Source of the DNA: JASJBU01 sp963797085
GTDB lineage: Bacteria; Pseudomonadota; Gammaproteobacteria; Chromatiales; Chromatiaceae
Direction of reading: 5' to 3'
Length of the DNA: 64,000 bases
Assembly: GCA_963797085.1 (NCBI GenBank)
Contig: CAWCOA010000011.1
Span: forward strand, 310,001-374,000
Shown: positions 10,008 to 19,991 of the stretch, in pieces
Layout: each line of letters starts with the position of its first letter
How positions within the stretch are numbered: position 1 is the first letter of the stretch
Position numbers and translations under genes: made by a program
Notes under the pieces: generated by a model
Told to the model about the DNA's origin: nothing
Seen by the model: only the letters and a program-made list of their open reading frames with translations
The model's database searches: none

Positions 10008-11706
10008 TCACTCGAGTCCGCCAACACATATTGGGACGAACCCATCCGGGCATCCTGCGCCGTTGGCATGGAGGCCCGGACCCGCTACAAACCCTGCAAT
10101 TACGGATTCTTGAATTCCGCCTTCGGGCCCGAGGTAGTACCACCAGTTCAGCAACAGGCAGATCAGGTAGAACATCGCAAAGCCATAGAGTGCATACTCC
10201 GGGGTTGCCAGCTTGATCTGCTCGCCGAACACCTTGGGGATGATGAAGGCGCCGTAGGCGGCTACCGCCGAGGTCCAGCCCAGTGCCGGTCCGGCCTGTT
10301 CCTTGTGAAACACCATGGCGATGGTGCGGAAGGTCGAACCGTTGCCGATGCCGGTGGCGGCGAACAGCACCAGGAACAGCAGGAAGAAGGGCATGAAAAA
10401 CTCCTCCGGCGTGGCCGAGACGTAGGCCTGCTTCAGGAAGTAGGCCACGCCCAGGGCGGAAGCCGATCATCACGATCGAGACGATCTGGGTCACCTTGGC
10501 GCCACCCATCTTGTCCGCGATCCAGCCACCCACCGGGCGGATCAGGGCACCGATAAAGGGGCCCATCCAGGCATACATCAGTGCGGATGGGCCGTTGGGA
10601 TTGATGATATCGTGGGTCATTACCCCGTCCACCAGCAGATGCTGGTAACCGAACACCACCTTGATCGCCAGGGCGAACCCGGCGGAGTAGCCGATGAAGC
10701 TGCCGAAGGTCATGGTGTAGATGACGCTCATGATCCAGGTGTGCTTGTTGCTGAAGATCTTGAACTGACGCTGCAGGTTGGGTTTGATCTCGCCCGGGAT
10801 CATCTTCATCAGCATCACCGTGGCGAGCAGAATACCGGCGATGACCGGCCACTTGGCCCAGCCGGGCGCGCCCAGTCCGGTGGGAGCGGGCAGGATGATG
10901 TAGAGACCGATCGCAGCAGTGAAAAAGCCGATCAGCAGCATGCCGGCGATCTTCCCCATGGCGCCGAAGGGCGAGCCGATGTGCGGGGAGACCTCCTCGG
11001 TGCGGATGTTGTTCATGCCGAACCAGCCGGCGAAGGCCAGCGGTACCAGCAGCACCAGCCAGACAAAGCCGGCGTTGTGGATGTAGGTCTCGGAGCCGGC
11101 CGGGATCTTGCCGATCAGGGTGCCCGAGGTGTTCTCCAGGATCATCGGCTCACCGCCGAAGATGCCGAAGGTCATCACCAGCGGTATCAGGATCTGCATG
11201 GTGGTGACACCGGCGTTACCCAGTCCTGCATTCAGGCCCAGCGCCAGACCCTGCATGCGTTTCGGAAAGAAGAAGCTGATATTGGACATGGAGGAGGCGA
11301 AGTTGCCGCCGCCGAAGCCGGACAGGAAGGCCAGCAGCTGGAACACCCACAGCGGCGTGTCCTTGTCCTGCAGCGCGAAGCCGGTGCCGATGGCCGGGAT
11401 CATCAGCAGCGCTGTGGTAAAGAAGATAGTATTTCGGCCACCGGCGATGCGGATGAAGAAACTCGATGGAATCCGCAGGGTGGCGCCGGTCAGACCGGCG
11501 ATGGCCGCCAGGGTGAACAGCTCCGCCTTGGCGAAGGGAAAGCCGAGATTGAGCATCTGCACGGTGATGATGCCCCAGTAGAGCCACACCGCAAAGCCGC
11601 ACAGCAGACTGGGGATGGAGATCCATAGATTACGATTGGCGATGCTTTTCCCCGTGGACTCCCAGAACTGGTTGTCCTCGGTATTCCAGTTTTTGATATC
11701 AGCCAT
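10008..11706 (-). CDS. narK: NarK2-type nitrate/nitrite transporter, one frameshift
   Basis: A second class of MFS nitrate transporter, with the longer NarK2/E. coli NarK-like start MADIKNWNTEDNQFWESTG and an FGGGNFASSMSNISFFFPKR signature near residue 140 plus GLNAGLGNAGVTTMQ. The frame is lost near 10460 by one extra T (IVMIG then ALGVAYFLKQAYVS) and the protein then runs to 10008, ending in a helix (YALYGFAMFYLICLLLNWWYYLG) and a short unusual tail. NarK1 and NarK2 types placed in tandem before narG are common in denitrifiers and are thought to split nitrate/proton symport and nitrate/nitrite antiport between them. It has a good ribosome binding site and lies 46 bases after the NarK1-type gene. 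Confidence 0.88.
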
Positions 11707-11752
11707 TGTTTACTCCTAACTTTAGTTATCGACGCACAGGGTTAAGCGCGAT

Positions 11753-13193
11753 CTATTCCAGGACATCAGCAGGTCTGTCGGTGAGCTGATGGGCACGGAT
11801 CTTTGCAGCCTCTGCCTGAGCCGCCTCACGGGCGGCCGAGTATTTTTTGATCAGTTCCTCGAGCAGATGCGCCTGTTCCACCGCAGCGCGGGCAGACGCA
11901 TACGCCTCGCTACTTTCATGGGACTTGGCATAGGCACTCAAGGCATGCTCTTTGGCCGCCGTAACCTCTTCGCGCTGTTTGTCGCGGGCAAAGGTATAGT
12001 GCATCCAGATCAGCGAGACGCAGGTTGCGCCATACAGCAGCATGAAGACGACGCTGTTGACCTGGGTGAGATCGATCAGGGCGCCAAACATGATCGGCAG
12101 CAGGAAGCCGCCCATGCCGCCGGCCAGGCCGACGATGCCGGATGCGACACCGATGTTGTCCGGGTACTCGTCGGAGAGAAACTTGAACACCGAGGCCTTG
12201 CCGAAACCCCAGGCAATGCCGACCACGAATAACAGGGCCGTGAAGATCCAGACATTGAGTCCCAGATCCAGGGTGACATCGCCACCGACTGTCTTGATGA
12301 CGAGCGCGGTCTGTGGATAAGACATCAGGAACAGGCAGACCCAGGAGATCCACATCACCCACCAGGTCACCTTGTAGGCGCCGAACTTGTCCGAGAACCA
12401 GCCACCGAGGGCACGAATCAAACCGGAGGGTAGAACGAAGATAGCGGCCAGCAGGGCCGCGGTGGTGAGGTCGAAACCGTATTCTGCGATATAGTATTTG
12501 GTCATCCACAGGGAGAGCCCGACAAATCCACCGAACACCAGGGAGTAGTACTGCATGTACTTCCAGATCCGCGGGTCCCTCAGCAGGGCGAGCTGATCGG
12601 CCAGGGTTATATGGGATGCAACCCTGTGTTGCGGATCTTCGTAGGTGAACATCCAGAATGCGACCACCACCACAAACATGGCAACAGCGTAGACGTGCGG
12701 CACCGTCTCCCAGCCATAGGCCACCACGATGGAGGGTGCGACAAACTTGGTGAGGGCCGCGCCGGCGTTGCCGGCGCCGAAGATGCCCATGGCAAAGCCC
12801 TGCTTGTCCTTGCTGAACCAGCGGGCGGTGTAGGCGATACCCACCGAGAAGGATGCGCCGGCAACACCGACGAACAGCGCCCAGCAGCAGAAACTGCCAA
12901 TACTCGGTCGCAGAGCCGATGAACCAGAGGGGTATGAGGGTTAAGAGCATGAGGATGAAGTAGACAATACGGCCACCGAATTTATCGGTAAGCATGCCGA
13001 CCGGCAATCGCGCCAACGAACCGGTGAGGATTGGCGTGGCGATCAATACGCCAAATTGGGTTTCATTCAGCGCCAGCAATTCCTTGATCGGAATACCGAT
13101 AATGGAAAACATCACCCACACCGCAAAACAGGCGGTAAATGCAAGCGTGTTCATGGTGAGAACAGAGAGTTGTTTGGTTCTCTGAGTCGCCAT
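11753..13193 (-). CDS. narK: NarK1-type nitrate/nitrite transporter, one frameshift
   Basis: First gene of the nar operon. The start chosen is ATG at 13193 (MATQRTKQLSVLTMNT), with GGAGG 9 bases upstream and matching the start of the left narK; an earlier in-frame start at 13238 has no support. The MFS motif LARLPVGMLTDKFGGR sits near residue 65, then FGAGNAGAALTKFVAP. An extra G near 12884 shifts the frame (WQFLLL then LFVGVAGASFSVGIAY). The C-terminal about 70 residues are a charged helix (RDKQREEVTAAKEHAL, then EAYASARAAVEQAHLLEELIKKYSAAR), longer than in typical NarK and possibly coiled coil. The FNR box is centred 70 bases upstream of this start. Confidence 0.88.
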
Positions 13194-13255
13194 TGCCGAA
13201 TCCTCCACTGCTGAATCTCGCAATCGAACATAAAACAACGGATTCGCCCCGGCTA

Positions 13256-13269
13256 TTGATCGAGATCAA
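13256..13269. promoter_or_regulatory. FNR box of the nar operon
   Basis: TTGATCGAGATCAA matches TTGAT-N4-ATCAA perfectly. It lies in the narK/narX divergent region, centred 70 bases upstream of the narK ATG at 13193, where a class II FNR site would be expected with a leader of about 28 bases. It is 226 bases from the narX start. Confidence 0.85.
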
Positions 13270-13304
13270 TTGCCGTCAGGCAACCAGTCTCCAGCTAACA
13301 CTTT

Positions 13305-13325
13305 AGTGGTATCACGAGTACCACC
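13305..13325. promoter_or_regulatory. Putative NarL-type inverted heptamers
   Basis: AGTGGTA and TACCACC flank TCACGAG, forming a 6-base perfect inverted repeat (GTGGTA/TACCAC). Each arm resembles a NarL heptamer (TACYNMT), but they point away from one another with 7-base spacing. The site lies upstream of the FNR box relative to narK, so nitrate control by the adjacent NarXL is plausible. Confidence 0.35.
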
Positions 13326-13488
13326 TATAACCCTTTGTTAAATATGTTATTTTTTTGTATCGTCTAAATCATTCGTAAATAGGTGAGAAAGCAACGAGAA
13401 TAAAAGGATTACTACCAGAAAGTCACAGCAAACGGACATGCCCTTGAACCTGAGTTTGAATGCACACCAACACCCAAGAGGCCAATCC

Positions 13489-15396
13489 ATGTTTGGATTT
13501 CTCAACCGTTCTCTCCTGATTCGCGCCGGGCTGGCAATGGGGGTCATCACAGTGCTGGCAGTCACCAGCATGGCCAGCGCTGTATATATGGCAAGATCCA
13601 CTCACGGTGAAGCGGGGGCAGTGAATCTGGCCGGCAGCCTGCGCATGCAGTCCTATCGCATCGCCGCAACCCTCGAAACCGACACCCATATCAATCCCGA
13701 TGCAGCCAACGAGGTGAATGCGCTGACCCTAGAGTTTGAACAACGCTTGAACAGCCCGGCACTCTCGGATGTGATAGCCAGCACCTACCGTCAATCGCTG
13801 CAGCAGGTTTATCTGCAGATCAGGCAACGCTGGCAGCGGAGCATGCGGCCGATGATTCACGCCTACCTTCAGCAGATTGTCTCTCCCGCCCCGGACCTCG
13901 ATCTGCAAGCGGCCAGCGCCGGTTTTCACAAGCTGGTTGCCAGCTTCGTTGATGACATCGACCATTTGGTGCAACTGCTCGAAGAGGATGCGGAAGCCAA
14001 AATCCACATGCTTGGACTGGTGCAGGGGATCAGCCTGATGCTGACCCTGATGGTCGCAGTGATCACCCTCTATCTGCTCTATACCGATGTACTCAGTCCC
14101 CTGCATGATCTGCTCAACTCTGCGGAGCGGGCCGGCCAGGGTGATTTCAGCGTTCGCGTTGGCCATACCGGCAGTGATGAACTGGGTCGTCTCGGGCAAG
14201 CCTTCAACACCATGACAGCGGATCTCTCTACCATGTATGGCGCATTGGAAGCCAGGGTGACGGAGAAGACCGAGGCACTGACCCGGCGCAACCGCTCACT
14301 TGAGCTGCTCTACAAGGCATCCCAGCGCCTCACCGAGACCCCGGTTTCGGATGCTACTTACGAAGAACTACTGGATGAAATCAGCGGTGTGCTGGGTTGT
14401 GAAGCCATCAGCCTCTGCCTGAGTGAGGACAACAAGCAGCGAGCCTACCCCGTTGCATGCGTCGGTCCCATAGCCCCCATGTGTCGGGATAGGCGATGCG
14501 ACATCTGTCTAGGCGATGGCCAGACCCGGGTACTAGGCAATTCGGTGCATGGCGGCGGCGACGACATCCTCTCGATTGCCGTCAAAGATGAGGAAAACGA
14601 TTTTGGCGTGTTACTCGTGACGCATCGGCAGGGAGACGCCTTCCAGGCCTGGCAGACCCAGGTGCTTGAGACCCTGGGCAAACATATCGGCATCTCGATC
14701 GGGGTCGCACGCCGCGTCACCCAGCGCCGCCGCCTTGCGTTGCTCGATGAACGCAGTGTGATTGCCAGGGAACTGCATGACTCCCTGGCCCAATCCCTCT
14801 CATACCTGAAGATTCAGGTCACCCGCCTCTACCTGCTCAGAGAAAAACAGGCCAACGTCAGTCAGATGGATGAGGTCATGAGCGAGTTGAAAGATGGCCT
14901 GGATGAGGCCTATCGTCAGTTGCGTGAACTGCTCACCACCTTCAGGCTGCAGATGGATGGACGCGGTCTGGCCGTGGCGCTGACTGACACCGTGGCCGAA
15001 TTCAATTCAAGGAGTGGGGTGGAGATCCTGTTGAGCAATCAGCTCAAAGGCACTTCCCTAAGCGTCAATGAAGAGATTCATCTGTTGCAGATTGTACGGG
15101 AGGCCCTGGCCAATGTCCTGCATCACTCGAATGCAACCCGGGCAGAGCTCAACATCCAGTCTCTCGAGGATGACGGCATCCTGTTCAGCCTGGAAGACAA
15201 TGGTGTCGGAATCCCCACCAAGGCTGAACGCAAGAACCATTACGGCCTGGCAATCATGCATGAGCGCGCCAACTCGTTAAACGCAGAATTGAACATCAGT
15301 AACCGCACGGAAGGCGGAACCCGAGTCAGCCTGCGGTTCAAACCAAACGGTCATACCATCAATCAGCCCACTCTTCGGAAGCAAGTCGCGTCATGA
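13489..15396 (+). CDS. narX: Nitrate/nitrite sensor histidine kinase
   Basis: A NarX-type sensor kinase, 635 residues from ATG 13489, which has AAGAGG in front; an in-frame ATG at 13438 lacks a ribosome binding site. Order: first membrane helix (residues 7-32), periplasmic domain opening with the nitrate-binding P-box GEAGAVNLAGSLRMQSYR (about 42-59), second helix (AAVITLYLLYTDV-like region near 200), HAMP domain, a GAF-like central module with a cysteine cluster (CRDRRCDIC near 336), then the HisKA_3 H-box ELHDSLAQSLSYLKIQ and HATPase_c with DNGVGIP. It phosphorylates NarL in response to nitrate or nitrite. It is transcribed away from narK and overlaps narL by 4 bases. Confidence 0.93.
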   Translation: MFGFLNRSLLIRAGLAMGVITVLAVTSMASAVYMARSTHGEAGAVNLAGSLRMQSYRIAATLETDTHINPDAANEVNALTLEFEQRLNSPALSDVIASTYRQSLQQVYLQIRQRWQRSMRPMIHAYLQQIVSPAPDLDLQAASAGFHKLVASFVDDIDHLVQLLEEDAEAKIHMLGLVQGISLMLTLMVAVITLYLLYTDVLSPLHDLLNSAERAGQGDFSVRVGHTGSDELGRLGQAFNTMTADLSTMYGALEARVTEKTEALTRRNRSLELLYKASQRLTETPVSDATYEELLDEISGVLGCEAISLCLSEDNKQRAYPVACVGPIAPMCRDRRCDICLGDGQTRVLGNSVHGGGDDILSIAVKDEENDFGVLLVTHRQGDAFQAWQTQVLETLGKHIGISIGVARRVTQRRRLALLDERSVIARELHDSLAQSLSYLKIQVTRLYLLREKQANVSQMDEVMSELKDGLDEAYRQLRELLTTFRLQMDGRGLAVALTDTVAEFNSRSGVEILLSNQLKGTSLSVNEEIHLLQIVREALANVLHHSNATRAELNIQSLEDDGILFSLEDNGVGIPTKAERKNHYGLAIMHERANSLNAELNISNRTEGGTRVSLRFKPNGHTINQPTLRKQVAS

Positions 15397-16052
15397 GCAA
15401 TCCAGAAACCCAACGGGTCGTCGTTATCGATGATCATCCTTTAATTCGCAAGGGTCTGCAGCAGCTTGCAGAGCTCAGCACGCACATCGAAATCATCGGT
15501 GAGGCAGACAATGGTGAAGAAGGACTCAACATAATCCGCGAGGGCAAACCTGATCTGGTGCTGTTGGACCTCAATATGCCCGGCATGAATGGCATTAAAA
15601 CACTGACTGCAATCAAACAGGTGGATCAAGATATCCGGGTGGTGATGCTCACCGTATCCAACGCAGAAGAGGACGTGGTGGCGGCGCTGCGTAATGGCGC
15701 TGACGGCTACTTACTCAAGGATATGGACCCAGCTGATCTTATGACCAAATTTCGGGAAGTGGCAGAGGGAAAAATTGTCATGTCCCCGAGCATCACCCAG
15801 TGCCTGGCCCGCGCACTCCAGGCGGAGGGCCAGCGTGGACTACAGCAGGGAGTTGCCGAGGAACTGACTGATCGAGAACGAGAGATTCTAATCCATCTAC
15901 GGAGCGGCGAGAGCAATAAGGTCATTGCACGCCAGCTCAAGATTGCCGAGGCCACAGTCAAAGTCCATGTCAAACATCTACTGAAAAAGCTCGGCTTGAA
16001 AACCCGGGTGGAGGCTGCGGTTTGGGCGGTTAACAATAAGGATCTTCTGTGA
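15393..16052 (+). CDS. narL: Nitrate/nitrite response regulator, NarL/FixJ family
   Basis: A 219-residue response regulator with an N-terminal receiver domain (acidic pair DDHP near residue 13, phospho-acceptor Asp in LVLLDLNMPGMNG near residue 57, Lys in LLKDMD near 107) and a C-terminal LuxR-type helix-turn-helix (ELTDREREILIHLRSG, then NKVIARQLKIAEATVKVHVKHLLKKL). Its ATG overlaps the narX stop, so the two are translationally coupled. The predicted targets are the heptamer sites near 1003 and 13305. The gene is intact. No terminator is evident after it. Confidence 0.93.
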   Translation: MSNPETQRVVVIDDHPLIRKGLQQLAELSTHIEIIGEADNGEEGLNIIREGKPDLVLLDLNMPGMNGIKTLTAIKQVDQDIRVVMLTVSNAEEDVVAALRNGADGYLLKDMDPADLMTKFREVAEGKIVMSPSITQCLARALQAEGQRGLQQGVAEELTDREREILIHLRSGESNKVIARQLKIAEATVKVHVKHLLKKLGLKTRVEAAVWAVNNKDLL

Positions 16053-16171
16053 GAAACAACAAAGCTGCTCCGGATCAGCGGCAGTTTCGACAGTGAAGTG
16101 AGTGGTTCTGACGCTATCTCAGATCCTCAAGCGGCTCAACACCACTCAACCTGAGCGAAGATGATCGGCAC

Positions 16172-16738
16172 TTACCAAGGCGAAAATGAATTCATGAAAT
16201 CCATCGGACGCCCCATCTGATTGATATCCCGGCTCATCACGCCGGTATTGACCGTCATCGCCCGCATCGACTGATTCATCTCATGGATATTCAATGTCAT
16301 GCCATTGATACTCTGACTCACTGCGGAAATATCAACACGCATACTGCTGGTATCATCGTCCATGCTGGCGATATGCGTCTCCATGCTGTCAATCTTGTCG
16401 ACAAGTACGGTGATTTGGCCTGTCATAGTGGCGATGTTCATGGATAAATCTGCCATATGGCCTGACATTGCAGCAAGATTCATCTCCATCTCGGGATCGA
16501 TACTCTGGGTCATAGTATCCATATCAGTAGTCAGGTTATAGATCAGATAAAAGCCGGACATGCCCAATACCGCCATCACCAGTAGCGATGGATAGACCAG
16601 CCTCTCCCAGCGGGTGATGCTGGTATTGAATGATTTAAAAAACTGAGTGAGGGTGATTTCCAGCTTCACCATTGCCTTTTGTTCAGGCGTCAGGTTCTTT
16701 ACATCAGCTTCAAATGTCCTGGGGTCTTTTTCAAACAT
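16172..16738 (-). CDS. Methionine-rich membrane-anchored coiled-coil protein, unknown function
   Basis: A 188-residue protein starting MFEKDPRTFEADVKNLTPEQ at ATG 16738; the frame is open farther upstream to 16981 but that part looks non-coding. A cytoplasmic helix of about 65 residues (KAMVKLEITLTQFFKSFN) is followed by one membrane segment (YPSLLVMAVLGMSGFYLIYNL, about residues 48-68). The last 116 residues, from MDTMTQSIDP, contain 19 methionines (16 percent) and long heptad-like repeats such as DKIDSMETHIASMDDD. It looks like a coiled-coil stalk outside the cytoplasm. I do not recognise a named family. It is convergent with narL and has no operon partner. Confidence 0.65.
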   Translation of the reverse strand: MFEKDPRTFEADVKNLTPEQKAMVKLEITLTQFFKSFNTSITRWERLVYPSLLVMAVLGMSGFYLIYNLTTDMDTMTQSIDPEMEMNLAAMSGHMADLSMNIATMTGQITVLVDKIDSMETHIASMDDDTSSMRVDISAVSQSINGMTLNIHEMNQSMRAMTVNTGVMSRDINQMGRPMDFMNSFSPW

Positions 16739-16980
16739 AATTAACTCAACCGGCTCTAAACAGCTACACTCGTAAATATTTGGCCACAGTGTTAGACAAG
16801 CATAGTATTCCACAAGGTATTTCCAAACTGCATGACCCAGATCATTGTCTACAAGTCCATCCGAACGATCCGGTTTATGTGCTCCAGCAGAGGACATCCA
16901 GCATGCAGGATCCATTGACAGCCTCTTACGGCTATTCGTAGATGAGTATTTTGCGGACATTCTAATAAGATTGATTACCA

Positions 16981-17826
16981 ATGACTGACTTTATTGTTAC
17001 TCACGAGCTTGCCATCCGGCTGGGTGCTTTTATTGGTATCTTTGCCATCATGGCGTCATGGGAAATCTTTGCCCCACGCAGGAGTTTGATCTGTTCCAAG
17101 CTGCAGCGCTGGCTGAGTAACCTGGGTCTGGTCTTTCTCAACACCTTACTTTTGCGCCTCATCTTTCCGGCCGCCGCGGTCGGAATGGCAAGCTTTGCCT
17201 CAGAACAAGGCTGGGGACTGTTCAACGCTGTCCAGGCGCCAGGCTGGCTGGTAATGATCGCCTCTGTGGCTTTATTGGACCTCGTGATCTATCTGCAGCA
17301 TGTGATGGTGCATGCTGTACCCGCCCTCTGGCGGCTGCACCGGGTTCACCATGCGGACCCTGACTATGACGTCACGACTGGCGCACGTTTTCACCCCTTG
17401 GAGATCATCCTCTCCATGTTGATCAAATTCGCCACGATTGCGGCCCTTGGACCGCCGGTCATCGCAGTCTTCATCTTCGAAGTAGCGCTCAACGGCATGG
17501 CGATGTTTAACCATGGGAATGTGGGTCTGCCCGAATGGCTGGACCGCAGACTTCGCTGGCTGCTGGTCACCCCGGATATGCATCGTGTGCATCATTCGGT
17601 TGAAGTGGATGAAATGAACAGTAATTTTGGTTTCAACCTGTCGATCTGGGACAGGCTCATGGGGACTTATCGCGATCAACCCAGACATGGGCATAGAGAC
17701 ATGAAAATCGGTCTGGAATCGATCACAGACCCACAGCGCACTACCCACTTGCCTGGAATGTTGGCAATCCCCTTCCAAAGTGGTGATGACAGCTATTCCA
17801 TTAACCGTCGACCCTGGGGGAAATAA
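16981..17826 (+). CDS. Sterol desaturase/fatty acid hydroxylase family protein
   Basis: A 281-residue integral membrane di-iron enzyme. The histidine boxes of the family are all present: HVMVH (about residue 103), HRVHHAD (about 113) and HRVHHS (about 200), with hydrophobic segments at residues 15-35, 42-70 and 85-105 and in the 140-165 region. Such enzymes hydroxylate or desaturate lipid substrates using oxygen; the substrate here cannot be read from sequence. The ribosome binding site is weak. The next gene begins 4 bases after its stop, so the two are probably cotranscribed. Confidence 0.85.
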   Translation: MTDFIVTHELAIRLGAFIGIFAIMASWEIFAPRRSLICSKLQRWLSNLGLVFLNTLLLRLIFPAAAVGMASFASEQGWGLFNAVQAPGWLVMIASVALLDLVIYLQHVMVHAVPALWRLHRVHHADPDYDVTTGARFHPLEIILSMLIKFATIAALGPPVIAVFIFEVALNGMAMFNHGNVGLPEWLDRRLRWLLVTPDMHRVHHSVEVDEMNSNFGFNLSIWDRLMGTYRDQPRHGHRDMKIGLESITDPQRTTHLPGMLAIPFQSGDDSYSINRRPWGK

Positions 17827-17829
17827 TTC

Positions 17830-18561
17830 ATGAGCTTCGATACCTATGATATCTATTTCTCCGGCAACATCATGAAGGGACATGATCCGGAGGAAGTGCA
17901 AAAAAAGCTCGGGGCGATGTTCAAACTCGAAGGCCCCAGGCTGCAGCGCCTGTTTTCCGGCCAGTCAATGCCGATCAAAAAAGGCATCGACATGGACCAG
18001 GCGGTTAAATACCGGGTTGCCTTCCGCGATGCGGGGGCCCTGGTGGATATTCGCCCGGCCGCCGCTCCACAGCACAACCCCACGGCCGATCCGGAGCCAG
18101 CGATGGAAACTGACGGCCAGACGCCATTGACCCTCTCGCCAGCCAAGGGTTTTGACCTCAGTGATTGCGAGGTTTCAGTGGCACCCCAGGCGATTCCGGA
18201 TATTACAAATCTGGCCTTGGATGATCCCGGGGTCATCCTGGATGAGCAACCGCCCCAGGAACCGCTGGAGATCGACACAGAATCATTGGAATTGGATAAC
18301 CCGGGTGTAACACTGGACCCGGCTGAGCCACAGCCTCCCGTAGAGATCGACACCGATGATCTGCAGCTGCAACCGGCCAACCAGGGCGGTCTCGAGGAGT
18401 TTCAGCAGCAGGCGGATCAGCCCCCGCTACCGAATATCGACCATCTGGAATTCGCCGAACCAGGCACCCAGACCAAGGCTCGAGCAGAATCTAAAACCTT
18501 CAGAAGATTAATTCGAGAGAGCTGTCTGTCGCCTCAGAAAGGCCGTCCTTGCCCGCAGTGA
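17830..18561 (+). CDS. Hypothetical protein with acidic proline-rich repeats
   Basis: A 243-residue protein. The N-terminal about 75 residues form a compact domain (YDIYFSGNIMKGHDPEEVQKK, then RLQRLFSGQSMPIKKG and AFRDAGALVDIRP) seen at the start of various proteobacterial proteins of unknown function. The rest is low-complexity, rich in Asp, Glu and Pro, with two tandem units of about 26 residues: LALDDPGVILDEQPPQEP then LEIDTES, followed by LELDNPGVTLDPAEPQPPVE and IDTDD. It has no signal peptide or membrane segment. Its 3' end overlaps the convergent DUF3108 gene by 62 bases, so the last 20 residues may be an artefact of a frame error. Confidence 0.6.
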   Translation: MSFDTYDIYFSGNIMKGHDPEEVQKKLGAMFKLEGPRLQRLFSGQSMPIKKGIDMDQAVKYRVAFRDAGALVDIRPAAAPQHNPTADPEPAMETDGQTPLTLSPAKGFDLSDCEVSVAPQAIPDITNLALDDPGVILDEQPPQEPLEIDTESLELDNPGVTLDPAEPQPPVEIDTDDLQLQPANQGGLEEFQQQADQPPLPNIDHLEFAEPGTQTKARAESKTFRRLIRESCLSPQKGRPCPQ

Positions 18562-19424
18562 GTGGACGCCCGGTTTCGAGGATCCCCTCTACCGCGCCGA
18601 AGGTGCGTTGCACATAAAACCGCAGCGGTAGCCTCTTCTCATCATCGCTCACCCAGACAGAAGTGACCGAGTCCCGCCGCCGTTTTCCCTTACGCACCTC
18701 ATGCAGGCTCAGCTTATAGGCGGGACGATTCCAGCCGGCCCGCTGCAGCTGTTCCCTGGCAACCTCAACACGATAGTGCTTGATCCGCTTACCGTTATAC
18801 AAGGGCAGCTCAAATACCCGCCCCGCTTCCAGATCAAGAAAGCGCAGACGATAGAGGAGCGACAAATAGTCCCAGACACCCTTCTCGGGAAATACCTGGC
18901 GATGCTTTTGCGTAAGACTTCGTGGGTCATCTTCACGCAATTCAATTTTATCCAGGACAAATCCAGGTGGCTGCTGGGTCTCTGCCTTGATTGGCTGATC
19001 TTTTGTCACATAGCGGTAAGCCAACTGGTTTTTGCGGTCGAACCAGAGCAATTCTTCACGCACCTCGTCCGTTTTCAGGTACTCATTGACCAGTAGCGGT
19101 CTCTGCCGCTCCGGCTCCAGCCAACTGCGGTAGTGAAAGCGGATGGGGTAGAGCATCTCCGCCGCGCCATAGGGTTCGGTGGTCAGGTCCAGGCTGGTCA
19201 AATAAACGTCGCGATCCTGTATGGAAGCGGCATTGGGTTGCACATGAAATACAGCATTGGCGATATTCATTTGCAGAAACCCGGACAAAATACCCTGATA
19301 ACTAAAAGTATATTCGAGCCTTTCTCCCGGCCTCAATCTGCGCCCCATGAACCGGCATCAGGATAGATGCATGCAGTATCAGCAGCGCAACGATAAAACG
19401 GCTTAATCTAATCAGCTTGGTCAT
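18500..19424 (-). CDS. DUF3108 domain periplasmic protein, one frameshift at the signal peptide
   Basis: The main frame (18500-19348) encodes a DUF3108 domain: GERLEYTFSYQGILSGFL, FHYRSWLEPERQRP and a beta-rich remainder with LELPLYNGKR-like strands. This frame begins abruptly. In the other frame upstream, ATG 19424 with GGGAGG in front encodes MTKLIRLSRFIVALLILHAS, a clear signal peptide, followed by VHGAQIEAG. One extra A near 19335 accounts for the break (IEAGR joined to RLEYTF). The intact protein would be exported, about 307 residues. DUF3108 proteins are periplasmic and of unknown function. Confidence 0.75.
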
Positions 19425-19553
19425 AACAACGCCTCCCAACTGAATCTTAGCCTGTCTCACAAACAAAACTGGCACGTTTTTCGCTGCTTAGTCGCCAAAC
19501 CCTGAATATCAGCTGAATATGTCATTTTTTCGACGCGATAGGAGGCCAGCATC

Positions 19554-19898
19554 ATGGTTACCCCAGTCAATTCCGACAAACCAATCTCTCTGGGCACTGA
19601 GGGAAGAACCCAGTCCACAGGCAAGGTGAATACTGCTGAAGCAACCGGCAATCAGCAGCAAAAATCTGCATCACAGGTTGAGACAGGGCCAGATGTAGAG
19701 AATGCCCGCCAGTTGTATCAATTAGAGAACAAAACCCTAGAAACCGTCAGGCCGAACATCACATCACCTGAGGAAGCCAGAAACTTACTCAACCAGATAC
19801 TCGAACAATTCTCCGCAAGCCCCGGAGATGCCGTAAAAGCCCAGAGCGGCGGGTCAAACAGTATGTTGAACAGTCTGCTGTCCACAGCACCGATTTAA
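19554..19898 (+). CDS. Hypothetical protein
   Basis: A 114-residue hydrophilic protein with a strong ribosome binding site (AGGAGG, 9 bases before ATG). Its N-terminal half is Gln/Ser/Thr-rich and likely disordered; the C-terminal half contains SPEEARNLLNQILEQFSASPG, probably a helix. This pattern occurs in small proteins near motility genes in Gammaproteobacteria, but I cannot assign a family. It is monocistronic and followed by a clear terminator. Confidence 0.65.
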   Translation: MVTPVNSDKPISLGTEGRTQSTGKVNTAEATGNQQQKSASQVETGPDVENARQLYQLENKTLETVRPNITSPEEARNLLNQILEQFSASPGDAVKAQSGGSNSMLNSLLSTAPI

Positions 19899-19926
19899 AG
19901 ATTCCACTCTCCTTGGAAAAGCCATT

Positions 19927-19955
19927 GGGGCATCTTCGCGATGCCTCTTTTTTTT
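19927..19955 (+). terminator. Rho-independent terminator
   Basis: GGCATC-TTCGC-GATGCC stem (19929-19945) followed by a run of T with one C (19946-19955), 31 bases after the stop at 19898. Confidence 0.85.
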
Positions 19956-19991
19956 GCATTTTCTCAGACCATATCGATTTGCCAGCAGATA

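Noticed and set aside
10612..11628. 338-codon plus-strand frame inside narK2
   Set aside because: It is antisense to a clear MFS gene; the predicted protein is Gly/Asp/His/Gln-rich with no domain.
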